From Planctomycetaceae bacterium (GTDB taxonomy: Bacteria > Planctomycetota > Planctomycetia > Pirellulales > Thermoguttaceae), in contig JAITDV010000396.1 in NCBI GenBank assembly GCA_031282385.1, positions 1 to 18,142 of the forward strand: 18,142 nucleotides of DNA, in the 5' to 3' direction. Position 1 is the stretch's first letter, and each line of letters opens with the position of its first letter. Position numbers and translations under genes: made by a program. A model generated the notes under the pieces. The model was not told the DNA's origin. It worked only from the letters and a program-made list of their open reading frames with translations, and did not search any database. Positions 8,122 through 15,063 of this stretch are shown piece after piece.

Positions 8122-9360
8122 TTAATTATTTTGATATGTTTTATACACTTGTTCAAACAGGTCAAAATATTCTTTTGCTAATTTGCTGTGTGTGAAATTT
8201 TTTTGTACTGATTGACGGGCATTTTCTCCGAGGTTGTGTCTTTGAGTTGGGTCAATTATTAAACGTTTTATTGCCGCCGCAAGTTTTTGCGGATCATTCG
8301 GCTGAACAAGTATTCCGTTGTAGCCCGATTCAATTTGTTCAGGAACTCCGCCAACTTGGGTTGCAACAACCGTCACGCCGGATGCCATCGCTTCAAGATT
8401 GACACAAGGAAACCCCTCCGTCCGCGACGATTGCACAAATATATCAAAACAAGGTAAAAAACGATCAAGCTCCAATGTAAAACCAACCATCTTAAATCTA
8501 TCAGCTATTCCCGCTTCATCTATCCGTTTCTGCAATGTTGCTCTGATAAATCCTTCGCCAAAAAGTACCAAACCAAACGGTAATTTTGTCATCTTGGTGC
8601 CGCAATTTTTATTTTTGCAAATTTTTTCATTGGTGTTATTATTTTTTTCTTCAGCAACCAAAATTTTGACCGCATCAATCAAAACATCATATCCCTTTTC
8701 AGGACTTAACCTGCCGGCAGCTCCAATTAATACTTCAGGCAACTCATCAAAATATCCAATTAAACGTTCCATATATTTGTTGCCTGACTCGTCCAAAAAG
8801 ATTTTTGAATTGCCATTCCAATCATACGCAACATTAAATCGCTCAACATCAATTGCGTTGTGAATCACAACAACACGTTTCCAATTTGTACCCGTTTTTA
8901 TTACTTTATCCGCTTGACCTTGCGATACGCAAACTACTTTATCCAAACGATGATGTATCCATTGATCAATACGTTCATAAATCGACACTTTCCAATCTTG
9001 CCACGTCCAACCATGTGAAACTCCCACAATCGGTATCCCCACACGCCTAGCCGCAAGCCAACCCAGAAAACGCGACTTATGACCATGCGCACAAACCAAA
9101 TCAATCCCGCTACGCCGCAAAAGGTTTATCACATCAAATAACGCTCCAAAAAAATCCGGTACATCACGGTCAATAACATAACCAGCTAAATTAGACTTGC
9201 GCACCTCTGCTAAAAATTGCTCGCAATTACCATTTTCCCGAAACGTCGCAATCACACTCTCAACATCAAAACCACTCTCAATCTGAGACTTAACAATATC
9301 CAAAATCACCCGCTCAGGTCCGCCCAAAAATGGCGACGCCGTTAAATGTAATACTTTCAT
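8122..9360 (-). CDS. GT4-type glycosyltransferase (GT-B fold)
   Basis: A 412-aa retaining glycosyltransferase of the GT4 (group 1) type, expected to move a sugar from a nucleotide-sugar donor to a surface glycan, lipid or protein acceptor in the cytoplasm. The N-terminal acceptor half begins MKVLHLTASPFLGGPERV, where the Gly-Gly loop is typical. The donor half shows GAAGRLSPEKGYDVLIDAV (about 213-231), a GEGF turn near 268, and the E-x7-E motif TEGFPCVNLEAMASG with Glu315 and Glu323, followed by VVATQVGGVPEQI. All core motifs are present, so it should be active. A polar Asn/Lys-rich stretch with two Cys (about 238-258) interrupts the donor half between the first strand-helix and PFGLVLFGEG. 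It sits between the TonB-like and ExbB-like genes. ATG start without a Shine-Dalgarno. Donor and acceptor are unknown. Confidence 0.88.
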   Translation of the reverse strand: MKVLHLTASPFLGGPERVILDIVKSQIESGFDVESVIATFRENGNCEQFLAEVRKSNLAGYVIDRDVPDFFGALFDVINLLRRSGIDLVCAHGHKSRFLGWLAARRVGIPIVGVSHGWTWQDWKVSIYERIDQWIHHRLDKVVCVSQGQADKVIKTGTNWKRVVVIHNAIDVERFNVAYDWNGNSKIFLDESGNKYMERLIGYFDELPEVLIGAAGRLSPEKGYDVLIDAVKILVAEEKNNNTNEKICKNKNCGTKMTKLPFGLVLFGEGFIRATLQKRIDEAGIADRFKMVGFTLELDRFLPCFDIFVQSSRTEGFPCVNLEAMASGVTVVATQVGGVPEQIESGYNGILVQPNDPQKLAAAIKRLIIDPTQRHNLGENARQSVQKNFTHSKLAKEYFDLFEQVYKTYQNN

Positions 9361-9390
9361 AAATAATTTTTTGTAATTGACTACTTTAGA

Positions 9391-9476
9391 ACGCTGCGTT
9401 TTGTCTGATTAGTTCCTTTCCCTAACCAATTTCTCCTAAATAATTGAATCCCGCAACTGCGTAGTTACTTTATTTT
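9391..9476 (-). repeat. Family C repeat, copy 2
   Basis: Minus-strand copy that includes the stop codon of the prenyltransferase-repeat gene: the TAA at 9472-9470 is followed one base later by GTAACTACGCAGTTGCGGG, then ATTCAATTATTTAGG and GGTTAGGGAAAGG. It has the same orientation as the gene that it follows, as in copies 1 and 3. Confidence 0.65.
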
Positions 9477-11164
9477 CTGTAGAGCGGAAGATACCTGTAC
9501 GGCGTTTCCAGAATTAATGCTGCCAACGCAGTATTTAACAAACGTCCGCCTTTATCACAATAGCTGTCAGGAAAATGCCAACTACCTGCTTCATGACCGT
9601 TTTTTGATTGAGTTTTTACAAGAAAATCACGCAACTTGCCATACCAATCCGACCAATAAGATTCACCATAATGATGCATCAATAACGTACCATAATAAGC
9701 ATAATACAAATTGCAAGTGAAATCACCATTTGCCGTCCGTAACGGCCCACGTTGCGCAATAATCCTAACTCCCTCGTCAAGCTCCACCAACCCTGGCTCC
9801 CACGACAAATACATTCTTAACAATAATCCAGTTGCATTACTTGTCCATACAGAATCTCCGCCATTGCCGCGTGGTTGTTCTGACATTGGTAAATTGTAAT
9901 TAATCGGTAAATAATTATACTCCCGACCGCCATTGTAACTAACCGAATCAAGAAAATCATTCACCTTGTAAAAGACAATTCCCGACGTACTTAAATTTGC
10001 AATTTTACCGCTTTTTAACGCCATCACTTGCCAAGCCGTAACCGAAATATCTCCCGACTCATTCGGTTTGTAACGCCAACCGCCGCCAACCCGATCTTGC
10101 GCATTTTCAATAAATCTTAACGCATCTTGCGCCTTAATCCGCAACACATTTTTCCGCGAACTTTTCTGCATTGCCGAAGCCTCGCACAACGCTATTGTTG
10201 CTATGCCGTGTGAGTACATGCCTTCAAGCCCATGATTCAACGCACCGCCTAAATCCGTATCAATCGTATGCGTTACCAAATAATAAAGCGCATCCTCAAC
10301 TACTTTTTGATACTTGTTAGTCGGCGATTTCTCATGCGTATAACCCGCACCAAGAAACGCAAGCGTAACAATCGCAGTTGCCGCAACACGACTCCGATGC
10401 GTACCAGAATTACGACAACGTCCACACGACTCACTGAAATCAAAACTCCAACTCCCCGATTGATTGCTTGAACTCTTGTCCTGATGCGCCGCAAACCAAG
10501 CCAACGCCGCCTCAACCGCATCTTCACCACGTTTACCGTCTGCACCGCCGGTCAATCGATTTCGCGACTCATTGCTACGATCCCCAATTCCGCCGCCAAA
10601 TTGAAAACCGGAACGTTCACGACTAGAACCGCCTATTTGTTGTTTGATGTCAATTGAAGTTTCAGACGGCAACTCAATAACCGAACTAGTTGTAGGTTCA
10701 AGAGGTTCATCCTGATTTGTTATAATTTCATATTCAACTGCATGATTTTTCTGTTGTTCTTGAGGCGATGCTGAATCGCCGCCGCTCGCGTTTTCTTTTG
10801 ACGGCGTGACCGGTTCAACAAGCGTAACTTCCGGTTCAGACACAACCTCAGACTTCACAAATTCTCCGGTTCTCACAAGAACATCCAACAAACCATCCTC
10901 AAAAGGCAACGGGAAAAAAAGTAAAGAAAGCAAAAAAAACAAAATCAAATGAATCAGAACACTAACAATTGTCGCCAAACGATCAAGAGAAAAAAAACGC
11001 TTGCCCAAACAATGAAGCAACAAACCAATCACTCCAACTCCCCTGCCGCCGGAACGTTTACCAACTAAATAAACAACTTCCGAATCAAGAATTCGAATCC
11101 TAGGTTTTGCCCATTCAGGAAAAAAAATCTGTTTTAAGAAATGTAAAATATCGTAAATCCGCAC
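9470..11164 (-). CDS. TonB/TolA-like membrane anchor fused to prenyltransferase-repeat (alpha/alpha-toroid) domain
   Basis: A 564-aa protein in three parts. Residues 1-60 are a basic, probably cytoplasmic leader. A single transmembrane helix (about 63-84) starts SVLIHLILFFLL; Ser68 and His72 reproduce the S-x-x-x-H signature of TonB (SVCIH) and TolA (SAVLH). A periplasmic linker (about 100-210) follows, first with Glu/Pro/Val runs (EPEVTLVEPV), then Ser/Gly-rich. Residues about 214-564 are a prenyltransferase/squalene-oxidase-type repeat domain with QW-like elements (Q...GSWSF, QDRVGGGWRY, Q...AGSWHF) and the C-terminal NTALAAL...YRYLPLY tail common in planctomycete members. No DxDD cyclase motif is visible, so a binding role is more likely than terpene cyclisation. 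Cys247/Cys250 form a CxxC. The start is GTG at 11164; no internal ATG precedes the membrane helix. The TonB-like reading is inference, supported by the ExbB/ExbD-like genes downstream. Confidence 0.75.
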   Translation of the reverse strand: MRIYDILHFLKQIFFPEWAKPRIRILDSEVVYLVGKRSGGRGVGVIGLLLHCLGKRFFSLDRLATIVSVLIHLILFFLLSLLFFPLPFEDGLLDVLVRTGEFVKSEVVSEPEVTLVEPVTPSKENASGGDSASPQEQQKNHAVEYEIITNQDEPLEPTTSSVIELPSETSIDIKQQIGGSSRERSGFQFGGGIGDRSNESRNRLTGGADGKRGEDAVEAALAWFAAHQDKSSSNQSGSWSFDFSESCGRCRNSGTHRSRVAATAIVTLAFLGAGYTHEKSPTNKYQKVVEDALYYLVTHTIDTDLGGALNHGLEGMYSHGIATIALCEASAMQKSSRKNVLRIKAQDALRFIENAQDRVGGGWRYKPNESGDISVTAWQVMALKSGKIANLSTSGIVFYKVNDFLDSVSYNGGREYNYLPINYNLPMSEQPRGNGGDSVWTSNATGLLLRMYLSWEPGLVELDEGVRIIAQRGPLRTANGDFTCNLYYAYYGTLLMHHYGESYWSDWYGKLRDFLVKTQSKNGHEAGSWHFPDSYCDKGGRLLNTALAALILETPYRYLPLYRK

Positions 11165-11210
11165 AACAAAATACCAAAATATTTTTTGAAATAACTGCTG
11201 AGAAATTCTA

Positions 11211-11312
11211 ATTGTTCACAATTTAAATTTCATTTGCCGCCGCTGATTACCTACGGAAAGCAGGCTTGTATGCTCTTGAGTTACGCAACTTATTTATTTG
11301 ACGGACAGTTTA
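11211..11312 (-). repeat. Family B repeat, copy 5 (diverged)
   Basis: Reverse copy with a recognisable left end (GTTCACAATTTAAATTTCAT) and middle (CCGCCGCTGATTACC, AAAGCAGGCTTGTATGCTC). The right end is altered to TTATTTGACGGACAGTTTA. It lies between sppA and the TonB-like gene. Confidence 0.6.
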
Positions 11313-11318
11313 ACAAAA

Positions 11319-12413
11319 TTATTTGACCGGCAATACTTGCGGCATAATCAGATAAACTTTAGGCGTAGTCAAATCACTAATCGTTTCAGTTCCTATCGGA
11401 TTTACAGACGAATTACTTTCGAGTAATTTTTCTAAGAAAACACTTTTGGGCTTGAACTTGAATACTTTCATATCAAATTCGCTGACGCCTGCTAAACTTA
11501 TTGCTCTGTCAATTGCATCGTCAATATAACCGATTTTGTCAATTAGTCCGTTTTCTTCCGCTTCCATTGCATTGTAAACCTGACCTGTTGCAAGTTTATC
11601 GAGAAGTTCGGGCGATTCTTCAAAATTCTTACGTCCATTCCGAATAACCGCCTTAAACTGCGCAAAACTCTCATCAACTAATTTTTGCCAGACTTTGCGT
11701 TCCTCTTCACCTAGCGGTTTAGTGATGCTGCCCATGCCTTTCAAATGACCGCTTGTAATGGGCGTAGATTCAAATCCGATTTTTTGACAAAGAGATGCGG
11801 CATTGAATAAGGGTATAATTACTCCGATTGAGCCGGTTATAGTAGTTGGTTCGGCGTAAATTTCGTCACCTACCATTGAGACATAATAACCTCCGCTTGC
11901 CGCAATTGCTCCCATACTTACAACAATAGGTATATTACGCGCCGCCTTCATTTTTTTCATCAAATACAAATAATAATCGCTTCCGCTAATCGTTCCGCCA
12001 GGCGAATCCACTCGTAAAACAACTGCTTTGATGTTGTGGTCGTTGTTTATCTGGCGAATTTGTTTTGCAATGTAGCCGTCTTCATTGGTAGTAATTACAC
12101 CTGAAATTGTCAGAATAGCTATTTTATTTGTAGATTTGTAATTGCCTTTGATAAATTTTTCACTCAGCAACGTTTCTTTTTGTGCAATTTCTTCGGACAT
12201 TGTTGCTCCAATTACGGCGAGGACGACAATGAGCAAAAAACAGCAAGCAAAAAAAATCGCAAAATTGACAATAGATTGCAGGAGCAACGAACCGCAGCCA
12301 AAAGTTCGTTGTTGCGGCAGGTGAATATAAATCGGCGGAATATTTTGTCCGTTTTGGTTTGGTTGATTTGGCTGGTTTCCTTGAACGCCGTAAATTTCAT
12401 TTGGATTTGTCAT
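11319..12413 (-). CDS. sppA: Signal peptide peptidase SppA, S49 family
   Basis: A 364-aa membrane serine protease expected to digest cleaved signal peptides in the membrane. An Asn/Gln/Pro-rich N-terminus (1-35) is followed by a transmembrane anchor (about 41-70). The protease domain (about 96-310) has the S49 landmarks: VVLRVDSPGGTISGSD (oxyanion/substrate strand, about 131-145), GAIAASGGYYVS with nucleophile Ser173, ITGSIGVI (about 192-199) and SGHLKGMGS with the expected general-base Lys225. It has the short single-domain form typical of Gram-positive and many other SppA, about half the length of the E. coli enzyme. The N-terminal Asn/Pro repeat (NQPNQPNQNGQN) is unusual. ATG start; a family A copy lies about 65 bases upstream. 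It is the first gene of the minus-strand series, but a 154-bp gap with a repeat separates it from the next. Confidence 0.9.
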   Translation of the reverse strand: MTNPNEIYGVQGNQPNQPNQNGQNIPPIYIHLPQQRTFGCGSLLLQSIVNFAIFFACCFLLIVVLAVIGATMSEEIAQKETLLSEKFIKGNYKSTNKIAILTISGVITTNEDGYIAKQIRQINNDHNIKAVVLRVDSPGGTISGSDYYLYLMKKMKAARNIPIVVSMGAIAASGGYYVSMVGDEIYAEPTTITGSIGVIIPLFNAASLCQKIGFESTPITSGHLKGMGSITKPLGEEERKVWQKLVDESFAQFKAVIRNGRKNFEESPELLDKLATGQVYNAMEAEENGLIDKIGYIDDAIDRAISLAGVSEFDMKVFKFKPKSVFLEKLLESNSSVNPIGTETISDLTTPKVYLIMPQVLPVK

Positions 12414-12477
12414 GATAATAATTTAGTTGCAATTTGTTGAACGGTTAATTGTTTGTTTGTTTGTAAGTTATCAATAA

Positions 12478-12605
12478 TAGACCTTTTCTCTAACCTAAAA
12501 ATACATCAACGCAACAAAAAACCGCCTTTAACTCCTCCGAGACCACCCCTAACCCCTCCGAAGGTGGGGTCAGGGGGGTCTCCTACAGGTTAGCGCAAAG
12601 GTCTA
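12478..12605 (+). repeat. Family A MITE-like repeat, shortened copy 4
   Basis: 128 bp. It keeps both terminal inverted repeats (right end AGCGCAAAGGTCTA, one change) but lacks about 66 bp of the centre: CCCCTCCGAAGG is joined directly to TGGGGTCAGGGG. The junction lies within the two matching inner palindromes, which suggests loss by slippage or recombination between them. It lies upstream of sppA, near its likely promoter region. Confidence 0.8.
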
Positions 12606-12663
12606 ATGCTCAACCCTCTTTAATTTCGGTTTAATATTTTAAGTTGACGTAAATTACAAAAGA

Positions 12664-12862
12664 GCAATTGGGGACATGATAAGCAGGAACACTATAAGTA
12701 AAATGAAAATTCAAGTGTAATTAGTGTAGCTTGATTATAGTCTATTGCAATCGGATAAATTTTTAAATTCTTTGTTGTAAGAACATGGTTGCCGATTCGA
12801 TCATGTTACCAAAGGGTCAAAGATTGTAAGATATTTTTGCGGGAAGTCAATGTCCCTAATTC
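12664..12862. repeat. Possible remnant element with inverted GGGACAT ends
   Basis: GCAATTGGGGACAT at 12664-12677 is an imperfect inverted match of AATGTCCCTAATTC at 12849-12862. Ends of this kind (AATTGGGGACA) are often seen at transposon-related repeats, but only one copy is present here and no gene lies inside. Confidence 0.3.
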
Positions 12863-12878
12863 AAAATCGCCAACCCGC

Positions 12879-12984
12879 TATACTGTTCGTACTATAAAAT
12901 TGCGAGGCTCAGGAGCGTAGAAGCCTGCCTCACAATAGGTAAGCAGGCGGCGGCAAAGAAAATTTAAAGTGTGAACAGTTTAAA
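12879..12984 (+). repeat. Family B repeat, copy 6
   Basis: Best-preserved forward copy: TATACTGTTCGTACTATAAA at the left, AATTTAAAGTGTGAACAGTT at the right. After reverse complementing, the right end matches the left with a few changes (ACTGTTCACACTTTAAATT against ACTGTTCGTACTATAAAAT). The centre holds AAGCCTGCCTCAC...GGTAAGCAGGC. Confidence 0.8.
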
Positions 12985-13150
12985 ACGGACTTGATCAATA
13001 AGTAAACTTATACACGTTACCAAAAATTTAAGCGTAAATAGATTAAAAATAATCTTGATTATTTGTGGGGGCTTGTGTGTAATTGTTAGGTTGTTATACT
13101 TTGAAATTAGTGTGTCGCGTGTTATTTTGTTCAAGGTTTGGATAAACCAG
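12985..13150. other. Spacer with no identified feature
   Basis: AT-rich spacer between two direct family B copies. I see no gene, hairpin terminator or RNA in it. Confidence 0.5.
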
Positions 13151-13255
13151 TACACTGCTCGTACTATAAATTGCGGGATTCAAGGGCGTAAAAGCCTGAT
13201 TTCCGAAAGGTAAACAGACGAAGGTAAAGTAAATTTAAAGTGAGAACAGTTTAAA
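13151..13255 (+). repeat. Family B repeat, copy 7
   Basis: Forward copy from TACACTGCTCGTACTATAAA to AAGTGAGAACAGTTTAAA, with a mutated hairpin (AAGCCTGATTTCC / GGTAAACAGAC). Together with copy 6 it forms a direct pair 270 bp apart. The following 13256-13451 is AT-rich with nothing recognised before the small membrane protein gene. Confidence 0.75.
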
Positions 13256-13451
13256 TACTTGATTAATTGCCCGACACAATAAAATCTGACTGCAAAGTTG
13301 AGTTACAATTTATTTTTTAATTGTTCCTTTTTTTTAATTTAAATTGTTCCCATTTGAATTTCGGCAATATCCGAACCGGTGATATGTTTGGAGGTTTGGA
13401 AGTAATGAAGTTTTAGATGAGTTCGGTGTAACTAATGATTTATTTTATCAA

Positions 13452-13721
13452 ATGTCAAATTACATTTTTAATTTAGTTTGGAGTGTGTTATTTTTTGTTG
13501 TGATGATTTTTTATCAACCGGTGCTTTTATTAGCTGAAGAAGGTGGTGGAGATTCATCGGAACCGGGTTGGGTGTTAGCTTATGCGTTGGTGCTTTTTAG
13601 TTTGGGCGCGGCTATTACGATTTTGACAGTTCGTTTAGCTGGTCGATCCGATACTGTTTTCACCGAAAGCGAACTCGCAGCAAAACGCGAAGAAGAAATC
13701 AAGAAAATAACAAATCATTGA
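13452..13721 (+). CDS. Small conserved-type membrane protein, function unknown
   Basis: An 89-aa protein. Residues 7-28 are strongly hydrophobic and end in L-L-A-E-E, so this may be a cleaved signal peptide (after Ala28) or a first membrane helix. A short Gly/Asp/Ser loop follows, then a second membrane helix (about 40-61), RLAGRSD, and a charged C-terminus (EAAKREEEIKK-like) that should lie in the cytoplasm. I recall similar short planctomycete proteins with a W-V-L-A-Y helix and a SDTVFTE-type tail, but cannot name a family. Codon use matches its neighbours and the frame is clean, so I consider it real. It stands alone, with family B copies on both sides. No Shine-Dalgarno is evident before the ATG. 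Confidence 0.7.
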   Translation: MSNYIFNLVWSVLFFVVMIFYQPVLLLAEEGGGDSSEPGWVLAYALVLFSLGAAITILTVRLAGRSDTVFTESELAAKREEEIKKITNH

Positions 13722-13788
13722 TCAATTTCCTATTCCCAAATTTAAATCCGTTAGCCCAATCATACGCACAATAAATTTGTGAATTATT

Positions 13789-13893
13789 TTAAACTGTTTA
13801 CGCTTTAAATTTCGTTTACCTTCGCCTGCTTACCTACCGAAAGGCAGACTTTTACGTTTTTGAGTCACGCAATTTAATAGTACGAACAGTATA
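13789..13893 (-). repeat. Family B repeat, copy 8
   Basis: Reverse copy from TTAAACTGTTTACGCTTTAAA to TAGTACGAACAGTATA, with the hairpin GCCTGCTTACC...GAAAGGCAGAC. It lies 67 bases after the 89-aa gene. Confidence 0.75.
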
Positions 13894-13927
13894 TGTCACC
13901 CATCTTTATAATTGAAGTATGTATGAT

Positions 13928-14094
13928 GGCAATTTCTAAAAACCTATTTTTGACAGAATTATCGAAATTTTCAGGATTGACAAGTTTAGACAATAAATTT
14001 ATTTTATCCACGAATTGGCACAAATTTGCACAAATTATTTAATTCGTGATCTTTCGTGAAAATTCGTGGACAAAATGAGTTTTTAGAAGTTACC
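13928..14094. repeat. Family D inverted-repeat element
   Basis: About 167 bp bounded by GGCAATTTCTAAAAAC (13928-13943) and its imperfect inverse GTTTTTAGAAGTTACC (14079-14094). A second inverted pair lies inside: TTATCCACGAATT (14004-14016) and AATTCGTGGACAA (14061-14073), with further ATTCGTG/TTCGTG repeats between. It contains no reading frame. A shortened relative with the same GGCAACTTCTAAAAA end lies at 17267-17311. It fills most of the gap before the histidine kinase gene. Confidence 0.55.
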
Positions 14095-14180
14095 TGATGT
14101 GATTTGCAAATAGATTTTTAGGTTGTTCAAGTATTAATTTTTACCGTTCTTTGCGGTGTTTAAATTTGATCTGAAATTTT

Positions 14181-14876
14181 ATGGACGAACAATATACCGA
14201 AATAACCAGATTAGCCGGTGGTCTTGCGCATGAGATAAAGAATCCTCTATCGACTATTCGGCTTAATATAGAGTTGTTATCGGAAGACCTTGAGCAGATT
14301 GATTCGCCTCAATCGCGTCGGGCGCAACAACGAATTAAAGTTGTGCAGAATGAGTGTCGGCGTTTGGAGTCGTTGCTTGATGATTTTCTGCGTTTTACTA
14401 AGGCAGACAACCCCGAACTTCTTCCGGGCAACGTAAATAACGAGATACAAGACATAATTGAATTTTTCCGTTTGAAGGCGAAAGAGTCGGAAATAGAAGT
14501 GATTGCGTATCTTGCAAGTGATCTTCCGTCGGTGTTGATTGATCGCGGATTGTTCCATCAGGCAATGATAAATTTATTATTGAATGCGTTGCAGGCAATG
14601 CCTAACGGCGGTCAACTTATGATCAGTACAAGAGCGGGCGGCAATGAGATTGTAATAGATTTGATTGATACGGGAATGGGAATGGATGAGAAAACGCTTG
14701 CCAATTTATACAATGCATTTTATTCGACAAAAAAAGGCGGAAGCGGTTTAGGTTTGGCTACAACTCAAAAAATCATCAAAGCACACGGAGGAACAATATC
14801 TGTGCAAAGTGAACTAAATTGCGGAACAAAATTTACAATCACAATTCCCAGTTTACCAAGACTAGCAGAAAAATAA
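14181..14876 (+). CDS. Soluble sensor-less histidine kinase (HisKA + HATPase_c)
   Basis: A 231-aa two-component kinase made of just the catalytic core. The H-box is near the N-terminus (ITRLAGGLAHEIKNPLSTI, phospho-acceptor His17), followed by the dimerisation helices. The ATPase domain has an N-box (FHQAMINLLLNALQAM, about 125-140), G1 box (DLIDTGMGMD, about 160-169), F-region (YNAFYSTKKGG) and G2 box (GSGLGLATT, about 187-195). All catalytic motifs are intact. There is no membrane segment, PAS or GAF domain. A TGA in frame at 14172-14174, six bases before the ATG, shows that no upstream sensor portion is joined to it. The NtrB-like core suggests an NtrC-type response regulator partner, but none is encoded in the window. 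An input subunit must act in trans if it senses anything. Confidence 0.85.
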   Translation: MDEQYTEITRLAGGLAHEIKNPLSTIRLNIELLSEDLEQIDSPQSRRAQQRIKVVQNECRRLESLLDDFLRFTKADNPELLPGNVNNEIQDIIEFFRLKAKESEIEVIAYLASDLPSVLIDRGLFHQAMINLLLNALQAMPNGGQLMISTRAGGNEIVIDLIDTGMGMDEKTLANLYNAFYSTKKGGSGLGLATTQKIIKAHGGTISVQSELNCGTKFTITIPSLPRLAEK

Positions 14877-14894
14877 AAAACGGTAAATATTCTG

Positions 14895-14920
14895 TAGAGA
14901 CGCAATGCTTTGCGTCTCTA
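14895..14920. terminator. Palindromic hairpin after the histidine kinase gene
   Basis: TAGAGACGCAA (14895-14905) pairs perfectly with TTGCGTCTCTA (14910-14920) around a TGCT loop. It starts 19 bases after the kinase stop. The sequence after it (TGTTGTTTCC) is only weakly T-rich, so a rho-independent terminator is possible but not certain. GAGACGC palindromes of this type also occur as dispersed repeats in other bacteria. Confidence 0.5.
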
Positions 14921-15063
14921 TGTTGTTTCCTAAATAAACATAAAAATCTACCGATTTAACGAAAATTTTATATCTTCCGCGGAATAGTTGCATGAATTGT
15001 TATCAATATTATCAATTTTTTTCGCATGTATTAGCAAAATATTAAATAGTATTTTTAAATTTT

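Noticed and set aside
8399..8863. 154-aa plus-strand reading frame
   Set aside because: Antisense to the glycosyltransferase donor domain, which has all expected motifs; no recognisable domain in the shadow frame.
9470..11164. Squalene-hopene cyclase or terpene cyclase
   Set aside because: The toroid-type repeats are present, but no DxDD motif was seen, the domain is only about 350 residues, and it is tethered outside the cytoplasmic membrane behind a linker.
12964..13155. 63-aa minus-strand reading frame between two family B copies
   Set aside because: Its sequence is AT-rich spacer overlapping repeat ends, with low-complexity Ile/Leu/Thr content and no start signal.
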